Of a stretch of DNA of 41,321 bases, positions 1-9,599 are shown piece after piece (position 1 is the stretch's first letter; every line of letters begins with the position of its first letter). The stretch spans positions 1-41,321 of the forward strand of contig JANYDT010000053.1 of assembly GCA_025359845.1 (NCBI GenBank), read 5' to 3'. Both the position numbers and the translations under genes were made by a program. Below the pieces are notes generated by a model. That model was not told where the DNA came from. It saw only the letters and a program-made list of their open reading frames with translations, and did not search any database. The stretch comes from Acidimicrobiia bacterium. GTDB lineage: Bacteria > Actinomycetota > Acidimicrobiia > Acidimicrobiales > JANYDT01.

Positions 1-43
1 GGGGCGCGCCTGGGGGCGCCGAACTGCTACCTGAACGATGTCG
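1..43. repeat. Partial copy of the hairpin repeat, upstream of the SDR gene
   Basis: The first 43 bases repeat the right-hand part of the hairpin at 792-843 plus a few following bases. The GC-rich loop is followed by GAACTGCTAC, TGAACGATGTCGA and so on, with a few substitutions and one indel. The left arm would lie before the window. The SDR start codon at 38 sits inside this repeat, so the repeat doubles as the gene's translation start region. I infer that the gene upstream of the window ends in the same hairpin. Confidence 0.7.
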
Positions 44-802
44 ACCGCTGAGAACGTGGGTATTTTCGACGGCCGGGTCGCGTTGGTCACCGGGGCCGCG
101 CGCGGTCTCGGTCGTGACTACGCCCGGTACTTCGCCGCAGAGGGCGCCAACGTCGTTCTTGCCGACATGAAGGGGACCGAGGTCGCCGCGACCGAAGCGT
201 CGGCCAGCGGTTCTCGGTGCATCGGGGTCGAATGTGACGTGACAAAACCGAAATCAGTACGTGCCCTTATGGAAGTCGTCGCGACCGAGTTCGGCCGACT
301 TGACGTGCTTATCAACAATGCCGGTCTCTGGCGAGGCATGAACGAGGCCGGCTTGTTGCACTGCCCGGACGACCTGTGGGAGGCCGCCTGGGCGGTGAAT
401 GTCACCGGGACACTGCGGTGCTATCAGGCTGCGGTGCCGCTCATGGTTGCGAACGGCTACGGACGGGTGATCAACATTTCCTCAATGGCTTCTTGCAACG
501 GAGGCAGCCCATACCTGCTCACCAAGAACGCCGTCGAGCATATGACGATGGGAATGGCGCGCGAGGTCGGCGACATGGGCATAACTGTCAACTGCGTCGC
601 TCCAGGAATCTCCGCATTCGAGGCCGCGGTGAGTGCACTGCCGGACGCCAACCGGATCGTGGCCGGCAACTCGGTCAAGCGACTTGGAACCAGCCGGGAT
701 CTCTACAACGCAATCGCATACTTGTGCAGTCCGGGCGCCGAGTGGGTCACGGGACAGACGCTGCGAGTCGACGGTGGCGCGGGCCCATCCCCGTTCATGT
801 AG
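38..802 (+). CDS. SDR family NAD(P)-dependent oxidoreductase
   Basis: Classical short-chain dehydrogenase/reductase of 254 aa, the usual length. It should catalyse NAD(P)-dependent oxidation or reduction of an alcohol or ketone in the cytosol. Visible motifs are the cofactor loop TGAARGLG (residues 18-25), NNAG (93-96), Ser148/149 and the catalytic YLLTK (Tyr159, Lys163). The Ser-to-Tyr spacing is about two residues shorter than the classical 13. A glycine-rich C-terminus (VDGGAG) is typical of the family. No Shine-Dalgarno precedes the ATG at 38, and GTG at 56 (residue 7) is an alternative start. It converges on a CoA-transferase gene and a hairpin covers its stop codon. The substrate cannot be read from sequence; the neighbours suggest CoA-ester or degradation chemistry. 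Confidence 0.9.
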   Translation: MSTAENVGIFDGRVALVTGAARGLGRDYARYFAAEGANVVLADMKGTEVAATEASASGSRCIGVECDVTKPKSVRALMEVVATEFGRLDVLINNAGLWRGMNEAGLLHCPDDLWEAAWAVNVTGTLRCYQAAVPLMVANGYGRVINISSMASCNGGSPYLLTKNAVEHMTMGMAREVGDMGITVNCVAPGISAFEAAVSALPDANRIVAGNSVKRLGTSRDLYNAIAYLCSPGAEWVTGQTLRVDGGAGPSPFM

Positions 803-843
803 CAGTTGGGGCGCGCCTCGGGCGCCGAACTGCTACATGAACG
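792..843. terminator. Large hairpin between convergent genes (bidirectional terminator-like)
   Basis: A perfect 16-bp inverted repeat: 792-807 (CGTTCATGTAGCAGTT) pairs with 828-843. A second 5-bp GC stem lies inside it (GGCGC 810-814 with GCGCC 822-826). It covers the SDR stop codon and lies 14 bp from the CoA-transferase stop, so it could end transcription from both sides. There is no T-tract. Bases 808-850 are repeated at 1-43. Confidence 0.7.
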
Positions 844-856
844 ATGTCGAGCCGGG

Positions 857-3256
857 TCAGCCGGGCGGCCGATCGGCCACTGCGCCACTGGCAATGAGCG
901 CGTCGATGCCCGCATCATCGAGCCCGGCCCAGTCGCGAAGCACCTCCCGGTTGTGCTGGCCAAGGCCCGGCGCCGGGCGGGTCACTGCGGCGGGCGTGCC
1001 GGAAAGCCGAGCCGTCATGACCGGACCCCAAGCGTGCGTACCGGCGTCGGGATGGGCGAGGTGCGTGTAGTAGCCCCGGGCCGCGAGATGCGGATCCTCG
1101 ACCATCTCACCCCCGTCGACCACGGGTGCGGCCGGTACTCCCGCGGCCTGAAGGTGAATTGCGGCCACCTCGTGGGGCACGCCCCGGCTCCAGGAACCGA
1201 TGGCAGCATCGATCTCGTCGTGGGCCGAGCGGCGGTGCTCGACGGTCCAGGCCCGCCAGGAGGATGGCAACGCCGCGGCCCCGCACAGACCGGTCCACGC
1301 GTCGTCGTCGGGAACGGCGAGGGCCAGCCATCGGTCGTCGCCCGCGCATGGGTACACGCCATGCGGCGCCCATAGAGGATGGCGATTGCCGAGGATGGGC
1401 GGGTTCCGTCCGTCGACCTGAGCCCGGATCAGGCGATCGGCGATCATGGCGACCGCGGTCTCGAACTGAGCCACCTCGATGGTCGGGCCAGATGGTCCGG
1501 TGCCGGTCTCGCGCCCCCACAAGGCGACCAACACGGCTAGGGCCCCATGAATGCCGCCTACCGGATCGGGCCACGCAATGCCGCACTTCCACGCGTCGAG
1601 TTCGGGATATCCCATAAGGGTCGACAACCCGGCGTGGGAGTCGATTACCGGTCCGTACGCGCTGTAATCGCGCGCCGGACCGGTCCGCCCGTACCCCGGC
1701 ATCGTCATATAGATGAGGTGCGGATTCAGCTCATGGAGGCGCGCGGCGTCGAGGCCCCAATTGGGCATCACACGCGGACTATAATTCTCGACCACAACGT
1801 CGACGGACGCAACCAAATTCTCGAATACGGCTCGCGCCTCGGCTACCGCGAGATCGAGGCACAGAGATCGCTTCTCGACGGCGAACTTGTTGATGAAGCC
1901 GTTGCGGTTCCAGGGGTTGGGCGTCGAGACGTTGTCTGGAAAGAAGCGGGTGGCTTCGGCGTATGACTGGGGCACGGCCAGCGGCATCCGGCCCCAGGGG
2001 GCCTCGACAATCACGACGTCGGCGCCGAGTTCGGCGAGGATGCGACAGGCCAGCGGCCCGGCCCACACCCTCGTCAGGTCGAGGACCCGCAACCCGTCGA
2101 GGGGACGGGCAGGGGGCGGGGCGGTGGCGAGCTTGCGGTTCGTGGGTTGCCCCCGACCCGGCTCGACAGTCGGCGGACCCACGGACTCCGCGCCCGTGCC
2201 TGGCGCCTGACCGGCGTTCCAGGCCCAGCCGTCGATGCGGAACGGCCGTCCGGGCAGCCTCACCGTCCGTTCTTCGGTCTCGGCCTGCACCCACCAGTCC
2301 CGCACGGCCAACTGCGGATCGTCGAGCAGCTCGGTCATGGTGAGCACCGGTCCCGCCGCCAGGCGCACCGATTGCAACAGCTCGACGGCCTCGGCCACCG
2401 TGTAATGACTGAGCCATTCGGTGAGCGCCGGATCAAAGATGTCTCCCCGCAACTGCAAGTCGGTCATCGACGTGATCTCGGGATGGTCCAACAGATGATC
2501 GAGTCCGCTCAGGGCCAGCAATATCTCGAAATGAGGCCCAGTGGCGATGGTGAGGGCAATCCATCCGTCGCCGGCCGGGTACATGCCGATCGGGCTGCCC
2601 GGACCCGCGTACCGATTGCCCATACGGCTGAGCCGTTCGTGCCCGTGCGTGTAGCGAACGTCGGTGAACTGGTGAAGAGCCGCCAACGTCTCGTGATGGG
2701 TCACCTCGACGATCTGGCCCTCGACCCCGTCACTCACGCCGCGGCGCCGGGAGTGCAACGCCGCCATTGCCCCGATGGCTCCGTACACACCCGCGGCCAG
2801 GGCGCCTTGTCCGGCCGGGCCTTGCAGCGGATCTCGTTTGGGATCACCACTGAGGTAAAGGTGCCCACCAATGGCCTGATCGACGATGTCGGCGCCCCTC
2901 CACGAGGAGTACGGCCCAAAGGAGCCGAACGGCGAGATGCGGACGCGGATGGCTTCGGAGCGAGCCGCGGCGGCAGGCGGCAGCGGCCGGTCGGCCGAAG
3001 ACTCGATCACGACATCGGCCCGCTCCAACCACTGGGCCGCGGCCGCAGAGCCAGAAGTCACGATGATCGACCGGGAGGTCACCCAGGCCGCCCAAACGGC
3101 CGGATCCGAGCGCAGGGGCGCCCCGCCGGCCGGCTCGACCAACACGACAGTCGCCCCGAGATCGCCCAGCAGCTTCGCCGTGTACGCGCCCGCCCTCGAC
3201 CCGGCCATCTCGACCACCACGAGATCGTTCAAACCGGCGCGCGCCTCCGAAGACAT
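857..3256 (-). CDS. Double-domain CaiB/BaiF (family III) CoA-transferase
   Basis: A 799-aa protein of two tandem family III CoA-transferase domains, at residues ~10-350 and ~385-790, joined by a Pro/Gly-rich linker. Family members are usually ~400 aa and move CoA between carboxylic acids through an aspartyl-CoA intermediate. The C-terminal half keeps the catalytic Asp in the D-x-x-x-G context (Asp564, in WPDPVGG). The equivalent place in the N-terminal half reads ALAAG (Ala152), so that half is probably not catalytic and may be structural. Since family III enzymes are interlocked dimers, the fusion may act as an internal pseudo-dimer. It is transcribed away from a MarR regulator across a 99-bp gap containing an operator-like inverted repeat. 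The acyl substrate is unknown. The start at 3256 reads MSSEARAGLNDLVVVEM and is typical. Confidence 0.88.
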   Translation of the reverse strand: MSSEARAGLNDLVVVEMAGSRAGAYTAKLLGDLGATVVLVEPAGGAPLRSDPAVWAAWVTSRSIIVTSGSAAAAQWLERADVVIESSADRPLPPAAAARSEAIRVRISPFGSFGPYSSWRGADIVDQAIGGHLYLSGDPKRDPLQGPAGQGALAAGVYGAIGAMAALHSRRRGVSDGVEGQIVEVTHHETLAALHQFTDVRYTHGHERLSRMGNRYAGPGSPIGMYPAGDGWIALTIATGPHFEILLALSGLDHLLDHPEITSMTDLQLRGDIFDPALTEWLSHYTVAEAVELLQSVRLAAGPVLTMTELLDDPQLAVRDWWVQAETEERTVRLPGRPFRIDGWAWNAGQAPGTGAESVGPPTVEPGRGQPTNRKLATAPPPARPLDGLRVLDLTRVWAGPLACRILAELGADVVIVEAPWGRMPLAVPQSYAEATRFFPDNVSTPNPWNRNGFINKFAVEKRSLCLDLAVAEARAVFENLVASVDVVVENYSPRVMPNWGLDAARLHELNPHLIYMTMPGYGRTGPARDYSAYGPVIDSHAGLSTLMGYPELDAWKCGIAWPDPVGGIHGALAVLVALWGRETGTGPSGPTIEVAQFETAVAMIADRLIRAQVDGRNPPILGNRHPLWAPHGVYPCAGDDRWLALAVPDDDAWTGLCGAAALPSSWRAWTVEHRRSAHDEIDAAIGSWSRGVPHEVAAIHLQAAGVPAAPVVDGGEMVEDPHLAARGYYTHLAHPDAGTHAWGPVMTARLSGTPAAVTRPAPGLGQHNREVLRDWAGLDDAGIDALIASGAVADRPPG

Positions 3257-3328
3257 GACGAGGGTCTACCGGACGGCCGAGCCGGAGGCAAGCCAGACCC
3301 GCAGCCGAAGCGGCGGAATCCTGTCCTT

Positions 3329-3357
3329 GATAATAGTTGCCGTACAGCAAGTACTAT
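3329..3357. promoter_or_regulatory. Candidate MarR operator and -10 box in divergent promoter
   Basis: Nested inverted repeats are visible: ATAGT (3333-3337) with ACTAT (3353-3357), and TTGC (3337-3340) with GCAA (3347-3350). GATAAT at 3329-3334 matches the -10 consensus in 5 of 6 bases, so the repeat would cover the start of transcription. MarR proteins often bind such sites and repress themselves and a divergent gene; applying that to this site is inference. Confidence 0.45.
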
Positions 3358-3364
3358 GCCGGGC

Positions 3365-3808
3365 ATGCTTCGACCACCGTCGGCCGCAGTTCGCATGCGT
3401 GCGTTCAATCGCTTCTACACCGAGCAGATCGGCGCACTTGATGATCGCCACGAAGGCCTCGACCTCACGATCGCAGAGTCACGCTGCCTCTTCACGATAG
3501 ATCGACTGGGTGGCGTCGAGGCCGGGGCGCTCGCCGTAGCGCTCGATCTCGACCTTGGCTACGTGAGCCGGCTGGTTTCGCGCCTCGAGCAGGCTGGACG
3601 CGTGTGTCGAACGCCCGATCCGAGCGATCGGCGCCACAAGTCCATCACCCTCACCGACCGCGGCACAAGGCTTCTCGCAGAGGTCGTGGACCGCTCTAAC
3701 GCCAGAATGGATGCGCAGGTGTCCGACCTCAACCGAAGCGACCGAGCGCGGCTGTTGGAAGCGATGGAAGTCATCTACGAACTCCTCCGACCGAAAGTCA
3801 AACCATGA
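3365..3808 (+). CDS. MarR family transcriptional regulator
   Basis: A 147-aa winged-helix repressor of the usual MarR size. Counting from the ATG at 3365, the helix-turn-helix spans ~50-80 (recognition helix DLGYVSRLVSRLE). The wing contains the family signature DPSDRRHKSITLTDRG at ~85-100. N- and C-terminal helices would form the dimer interface. An ATG at 3356 would add three residues but lies within the operator-like repeat, so 3365 is preferred; neither has a clear Shine-Dalgarno. It diverges from the CoA-transferase and overlaps the cupin gene by 4 bp, so it probably controls both, releasing DNA on binding an aromatic or acyl ligand. The ligand is unknown. Confidence 0.88.
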   Translation: MLRPPSAAVRMRAFNRFYTEQIGALDDRHEGLDLTIAESRCLFTIDRLGGVEAGALAVALDLDLGYVSRLVSRLEQAGRVCRTPDPSDRRHKSITLTDRGTRLLAEVVDRSNARMDAQVSDLNRSDRARLLEAMEVIYELLRPKVKP

Positions 3809-4110
3809 GTCACTTTCCACCCGAAATCGCTACCCTGCCGGCGTTCGCCGGACCGTTCGACGCACACCGACTCGTGGCCAACAACTGCGATGTGTTGTTC
3901 GCCAGCTATCCGCCGGGCACCGTTATCGCAGAACACGACCATCCAACAGACAACGTCGGAGTCATAACCCAGGGCGAACTCATCCTCAGCGTCGACGGAG
4001 TCGAGACCCGCTACGGCCAAGGGGCTTGGTATCATGTGCCGATCATGGTGCGCCACGCCGCCCGCTTCGAAGTGGAGACGTCGGAGATCGAGTTCTGGTT
4101 CACCCAGTAG
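3805..4110 (+). CDS. Small cupin-domain protein
   Basis: A single-cupin protein of 101 aa. The first cupin motif contains His44-x-His46 (EHDHPTDN). The usual downstream Glu is not obvious; Asn50 or Gln56 occupies the region. The second motif is G-x5-P-x3-H ending at His83. Three histidines could therefore bind a metal. The start ATG overlaps the MarR stop in an ATGA, so the two are translationally coupled and probably act together. Small cupins beside MarR genes may be ligand-binding, isomerase or dioxygenase-like; no reaction can be assigned. Confidence 0.8.
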   Translation: MSHFPPEIATLPAFAGPFDAHRLVANNCDVLFASYPPGTVIAEHDHPTDNVGVITQGELILSVDGVETRYGQGAWYHVPIMVRHAARFEVETSEIEFWFTQ

Positions 4111-4178
4111 CGATCGCGGCCGCCCTGTACCGCGGCGATTGAGCCCGGCCCATCCAGCCACTAACCTCGCCCCCCGCT

Positions 4179-5891
<1,713 letters not shown>

Positions 5892-5998
5892 GAGCAGCCA
5901 TCACTCTCGGCGCCGAGGCTTGGGTCAACCGTGACCACAGTGGAGATCTGGTTGGGTCGCAAGTCACGTCCCGTGCCGGTTCTCACCCGACCCGGGCC

Positions 5999-6544
5999 GT
6001 GCCGGCAGCGACCGGCCGGGGGTCGGCTGCCCAACCAACCCGCCCGCCCGTACGGATCGTCGTGATGGGAGTCGCCGGCAGCGGCAAGTCGAGCGTGGCC
6101 GAGGCCCTGGCGCCCCGGTTCGGCGCCCGGTTCGTCGAGGCCGATCAGTTCCATTTGCCCGCCAGCATCGTGAAAATGAGCGCCGGCATCGCGCTGTCCG
6201 ACGAGGACCGCTGGCCGTGGCTGAAGGCACTGCTGCACGAGCTCACGCGAGGCGATGACGTGGTGCTGGCTTGCTCCGCGCTCCGCAAGAGCTACCGCGA
6301 TCTGTTGCGGCGCGCGGGCGGCGTCCGATTCGTGTATCTGGCCGTCGACCGGGCCGACGTGATGCGCCGGGTCGAGAGTCGGGTCGGCCACTTCATGGGT
6401 ACGAGCATGGTCGACAGTCAGTTCGCCGCTCTCGAGGAGCCCGGCCCCGACGAGACCGACGTGGTGATGATCGACGCCGCGCTTCCCGCCGCCGCCGTAG
6501 TCGAGGCCGCGAGCACCGCCCTTGGGTCGACCACCTATCGATAG
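5999..6544 (+). CDS. gntK: Gluconokinase (GntK type)
   Basis: ATP-dependent phosphorylation of D-gluconate to 6-phosphogluconate, feeding the pentose-phosphate or Entner-Doudoroff route. Visible features are the P-loop GVAGSGKS, the gluconate-binding segment EADQFHLPASIVKMSAG, the following LSDEDRWPWL, and CSALRKSYRDLLR. All are typical of the shikimate-kinase-like GntK family (~165-175 aa). The start is uncertain. ATG 6065 and GTG 6062 fall inside the first beta strand (RIVVMG) and would truncate it. GTG 5999 restores the strand and gives 181 aa, so it is used here. The C-terminal helix ends in ...ALGSTTYR. It lies 107 bp downstream of ettA with no obvious functional link. Confidence 0.85.
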   Translation: MPAATGRGSAAQPTRPPVRIVVMGVAGSGKSSVAEALAPRFGARFVEADQFHLPASIVKMSAGIALSDEDRWPWLKALLHELTRGDDVVLACSALRKSYRDLLRRAGGVRFVYLAVDRADVMRRVESRVGHFMGTSMVDSQFAALEEPGPDETDVVMIDAALPAAAVVEAASTALGSTTYR

Positions 6545-6667
6545 CCGTTGTCGGATACGCCGGAGCAGCTCCTGTGTAGAACGCGACAGGGTCGCCGCAC
6601 GGCCGTGGCCAGCCTCGTAGCTTCTCGCTCCCATCCGGCCACCATGAAACCGGTACGAAACAGAGCC

Positions 6668-7328
6668 CTATAACGCGGGGGTGAGTCCTGCGGCCCGCAC
6701 CTGGGCCGCCAAAGCCTCGGCCCGCGCCTCAGCCTGTTCGCGGCCCGCCTCAGCCTGTTCGCGGGCCGATTGTTGGCGGGCGATCTCCAGCACTTCCGCC
6801 AGACGTTGGCCATAGGGAACGACAAGCCCGTCGTGAGTGCGTACGGCGAGCTGCTCGCCGTACATGATGAACGAGATTCCACCCAGCTCCGGACACGCCC
6901 TCTCCAACCACGGAACTCGTGCCGCATCACCCGGCGCCAACCGCTCCACCTGCGGGATTCCCGGGTAGGGCAACACCACATAGCTCACCGTGCCGAGTCG
7001 CTGATACCTGTGGGCTTTCGTCAACACCGAGATGTACGTATCGCTCGGGGACGATAATCTCGACCACCGCCTTGGGCGCAGGGCCGCCGTTCTTGTCTTG
7101 GCGATACGACGACAAGCCGGCGTCGGGGTCTTCGATGGTTTCGACCCCAGTCGGTAACTCCATCACATCAGGGGCCATGGCCGTTCCGTGGTCGTCGGGA
7201 TACCAGTTGAGATTGCTGTCGACTTCCCACCCATCACCGAGACCCCTCCCAGCTGCCGCAGCAATGAGCTCGGACAGTCGGCGATGAATGCGGCCTTCCG
7301 GCATGGTCACCTCGTCAGGGTTCGGCAC
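6668..7328 (-). pseudogene. Frameshifted Uma2-family (PD-(D/E)XK-like) protein
   Basis: Two minus-strand reading frames together make one Uma2 protein. The N-terminal part (7328 down to ~7030) has RIHRRLSELIA, the Asp in MAPDVMELP and the catalytic strand KAVVEIIVPERY. The C-terminal part (~7027 down to 6668) has ISVLTKAHRYQRLG and YVVLPYPG. They join at about 7030, where one extra base (or two missing) separates PERYV from ISVLTKAHRYQ. The tail carries a short EQAEA-type repeat likely to be coiled coil. Uma2 proteins have a restriction-endonuclease-like fold; cellular roles are poorly known. The GTG start at 7328 is weak. A sequencing error or programmed frameshift cannot be excluded. Confidence 0.75.
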
Positions 7329-7391
7329 CCACTCGTCGTCATCAACAATGGGCTCGGCCCATGGACGCCATGATACGCAGTTTGGATTAGG

Positions 7392-7429
7392 TCCGCTAGG
7401 AAATGACTCCGCTAGGAAATAACTCCGCC
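7392..7429. repeat. 16-bp tandem repeat, 2.4 copies
   Basis: The unit TCCGCTAGGAAATGAC (7392-7407) is repeated at 7408-7423 with one change (G to A), followed by a partial TCCGCC. It lies in the 160-bp gap between the Uma2 gene and the GDPD gene. Nothing else was recognised in that gap. Confidence 0.8.
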
Positions 7430-7488
7430 AGTTGGCGCTCTAAGGCGGCGAACACCGAGCCCTCACGAATCGGCGACACAATGGAGGT

Positions 7489-8385
7489 GTGCCCAACGAC
7501 CAAATCCCCAGTCGACGCCTGCCCCTGCGGTCTATCTGGCTCACGGCGACCGCTCTGGTCTTGGCGCCGGTTGCGGCCGCCGCCGGGGCCACGGGTTGTC
7601 CGGTGAGCCCCTACCGCAGCGCCAAGCCATTGGTCATTGCGCATGCGAGCAGCACATACTTCGGTCCGCCCAACACCATCGAAATGCAACGAGCGGCAGT
7701 CGCGGCGGGAGCAGATGTGGTCGACGCCGATGTGCGCGTGACAAAGGACGGCGCTCTGGTCGCATCCCACGACGACAACCTGGCCACAACGACGAACGGA
7801 ACCGGCTCAATAGCCGCCCACACTCTCGCCGACCTGGAGCGCCTCGACGCGGCGTACACATGGAGGGCGCCGAACGGCAAGTTCACGCTCCGGGGTCACA
7901 ACGTTCGGATTCCGACTGTTGAAGCGTTTCTTCAAGCTTTCCCGCACCGCCAGGTGTCGCTCGAGTTCAAAGTAGCGGGCGGAGAACGAACGATGTGCGA
8001 CCTCATCCGGCGACTCCACCGCACCGGCGACGTATACATCAGCGCCGCCACCGACCTCGCCATCGACAGTTTCAAGCCGATCTGTCCTGAAGTCACGACG
8101 ACCGTCACCGACGCGTTGGTGCCGGTCATGCAGGCGGCCCGCGCGTCGGGGTCTTCGTGGTGTTCGCCGGCCCCGATCGGCCAACCGCCGTACAGCACCG
8201 GCACGCGTAAACTGATCAACACCGCGTCGGTCCGGTGGGACCACGACCACGGGATGGCCGTGTACACGTGGACCATCGACGACCCGAAGACGCTCGCCGA
8301 GGTGGCCGCCGCGGGCGTCGACGGCGTGTACACCGGACGCGCCGATATCGCCCGGAAGGTCTTCGATCAGCTCAAGCGAACATGA
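7489..8385 (+). CDS. Exported glycerophosphodiester phosphodiesterase-like protein with altered active site
   Basis: A 298-aa GDPD-fold (TIM barrel) protein. The N-terminus has arginines, a hydrophobic stretch (~16-33) and ATGC with Cys37, so it is exported and may be a lipoprotein. Recognisable segments are VIAHASS (His52), PNTIEMQRAAVAAGADVVDADVR in pieces (Asp79, Asp81), SHDDNL (His94), LEFK, and YTWTIDDPKTL near the end, where the family normally has a Trp-Thr-hinge. The usual HRG is HAS, the usual EN is PN, and the first Glu of the E-x-D pair is Asp. The catalytic Arg and one metal Glu thus appear lost or replaced, and activity on glycerophosphodiesters is doubtful. The start GTG at 7489 gives a full signal region. 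It converges with the MBL gene 13 bp downstream. Confidence 0.78.
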   Translation: MPNDQIPSRRLPLRSIWLTATALVLAPVAAAAGATGCPVSPYRSAKPLVIAHASSTYFGPPNTIEMQRAAVAAGADVVDADVRVTKDGALVASHDDNLATTTNGTGSIAAHTLADLERLDAAYTWRAPNGKFTLRGHNVRIPTVEAFLQAFPHRQVSLEFKVAGGERTMCDLIRRLHRTGDVYISAATDLAIDSFKPICPEVTTTVTDALVPVMQAARASGSSWCSPAPIGQPPYSTGTRKLINTASVRWDHDHGMAVYTWTIDDPKTLAEVAAAGVDGVYTGRADIARKVFDQLKRT

Positions 8386-8398
8386 TCCTGGCCGGGCC

Positions 8399-9133
8399 TC
8401 ACCCCTGGCCGAACATCGTGAGGAACTGTTCGAGGGTCTTGAACCGGTACACATAGTTGGTCTTGCGGATCTCGCCGATCGGAGCCGAAGGCTCGGGTGA
8501 GTACAGATGACCCGGGTACACGACTGTGTCGTCGGGCAGGCGGCCCAGCACATTGTTCAATGACTCGTACATCTGCTCCACGCTGGCCCCCGGCAAATCG
8601 GTCCGCCCGCACCCTTCGAGAAACAGCGTGTCGCCCGATACGAGGCGGCCGTCGACCAAGAAGCACTGGCTGCCCGGTGTGTGACCGGGCGTGTGCAAGA
8701 ACGTGATCGGCACCTCGCCCACGAGCAACACGTCGCCGGACTCGTGTTGCACCATGTCATTCTCCTCGCAGCCCGTCACCCGCCGCACCCCCCACGCCTC
8801 GTTGCCGTTAACGTGGACCGGCACTCCCCCCCCGGGCAGGCCCAGCAGTTCCTTCACGCCCTCGACGTAATGACCCATGAACGAGCCACCGACGTGGTCA
8901 GGGTGGTAGTGGCTGACCAGCGCTCCCGTCACCCTCATTCCGTCGGCCTCGGCCACACCGATGAGGTCGGCCACGGCGTACGCCGGATCGACGATCACAC
9001 ACTCCCCGGTGTGGCGGTCGCCCACGAGGTAGGCGAAGTTGACCATCTGTTGCGCAATCTGGTCTTGTTTGGCGAAGTCTCTTCCGGACAGCAGCTGACG
9101 GAAGTACACGCGGTCGTCGGTGGCGGCGTTCAT
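8399..9133 (-). CDS. MBL-fold metallo-hydrolase (glyoxalase II/persulfide dioxygenase-like)
   Basis: A 244-aa metallo-beta-lactamase fold hydrolase. The metal motif H-x-H-x-D-H is SHYHPDHVGG (His75, His77, Asp79, His80). It is followed by the HTPGHTPGSQCFLVDGRLVSGDTLF block typical of the glyoxalase II/ETHE1 branch, with the third metal His and the bridging Asp. A C-terminal PGH (VVYPGHLYS) completes the site. The preferred start is ATG 9133 (MNAATDDRVYFRQLL); a TTG at 9148 would add five residues. It begins 17 bp from the divergent small membrane protein gene. Likely substrates are glutathione- or mycothiol-type thioesters or persulfides. The family assignment is firm, the substrate is not. 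Confidence 0.88.
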   Translation of the reverse strand: MNAATDDRVYFRQLLSGRDFAKQDQIAQQMVNFAYLVGDRHTGECVIVDPAYAVADLIGVAEADGMRVTGALVSHYHPDHVGGSFMGHYVEGVKELLGLPGGGVPVHVNGNEAWGVRRVTGCEENDMVQHESGDVLLVGEVPITFLHTPGHTPGSQCFLVDGRLVSGDTLFLEGCGRTDLPGASVEQMYESLNNVLGRLPDDTVVYPGHLYSPEPSAPIGEIRKTNYVYRFKTLEQFLTMFGQG

Positions 9134-9150
9134 CGACCCATAATGCAACA

Positions 9151-9537
9151 GTGACGCTGAGAAGTCTGAAGTGGGTCGTGACCGTGTTTTGCCTGGGGTC
9201 GATCGGGGCCATGATCGCGGCCTCGATCGCCGACAACAACGGCGCCGCGGTGACGGCCGGAATGGTGGGCGCGATCGCCATGCTTTGCCTCATCACCGCC
9301 AACGCCGTCACGCGGGGGTCGAACCAAGGCGGCGCCCAGGATGCACTGGCAGCCGAACTCGAAGCCCGCGTGGGTGACCTGGTGGCCGCGGGGACCGACG
9401 AAGTGGCGTTGCGGTCGATCGTGCGCAAAGCGGTCCGAATGGGACGGGGTTATTCGCCCGGCCACACCCTCGGAACTGACCTGAGCCGAGACGAGGCGGA
9501 TGACGTGACCGATGACCGGGTGACAGTTGACCAATGA
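9151..9537 (+). CDS. Small two-helix membrane protein of unknown function
   Basis: A 128-aa protein starting at GTG 9151. Two hydrophobic helices, ~8-26 and ~33-52, are followed by a soluble tail with alternating acidic and basic residues (AAELEARVGDLVAAGTDEVAL, then RKAVRMGRG). It is probably anchored in the cytoplasmic membrane with the C-terminus in the cytosol. No family was recognised. It diverges from the MBL gene, with the two starts 17 bp apart, so they share a promoter region. Confidence 0.6.
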   Translation: MTLRSLKWVVTVFCLGSIGAMIAASIADNNGAAVTAGMVGAIAMLCLITANAVTRGSNQGGAQDALAAELEARVGDLVAAGTDEVALRSIVRKAVRMGRGYSPGHTLGTDLSRDEADDVTDDRVTVDQ

Positions 9538-9540
9538 ACA

Positions 9541-9577
9541 GTCCATGAACACCTACCTTTTCATCACATTCATGGAC
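9541..9577. promoter_or_regulatory. 9-bp inverted repeat upstream of the 9600 gene
   Basis: GTCCATGAA (9541-9549) is perfectly repeated in inverse orientation as TTCATGGAC (9569-9577), with a 19-base spacer. It lies in the only gap before the 9600 gene. It could be an operator or a weak hairpin ending the 9151 gene. Confidence 0.4.
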
Positions 9578-9599
9578 ATCCAAGGTCGATGATATAGAT

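Noticed and set aside
2147-3355. A long plus-strand frame continuous with the MarR gene, suggesting a fusion
   Set aside because: It runs antisense to the CoA-transferase and has low-complexity Arg/Pro composition; only the part from 3365 has MarR features.
7396-7770. A minus-strand frame antisense to the GDPD gene
   Set aside because: Only its last 20 residues look protein-like (AALERQLAELFPSG); the rest is a shadow of the GDPD gene.
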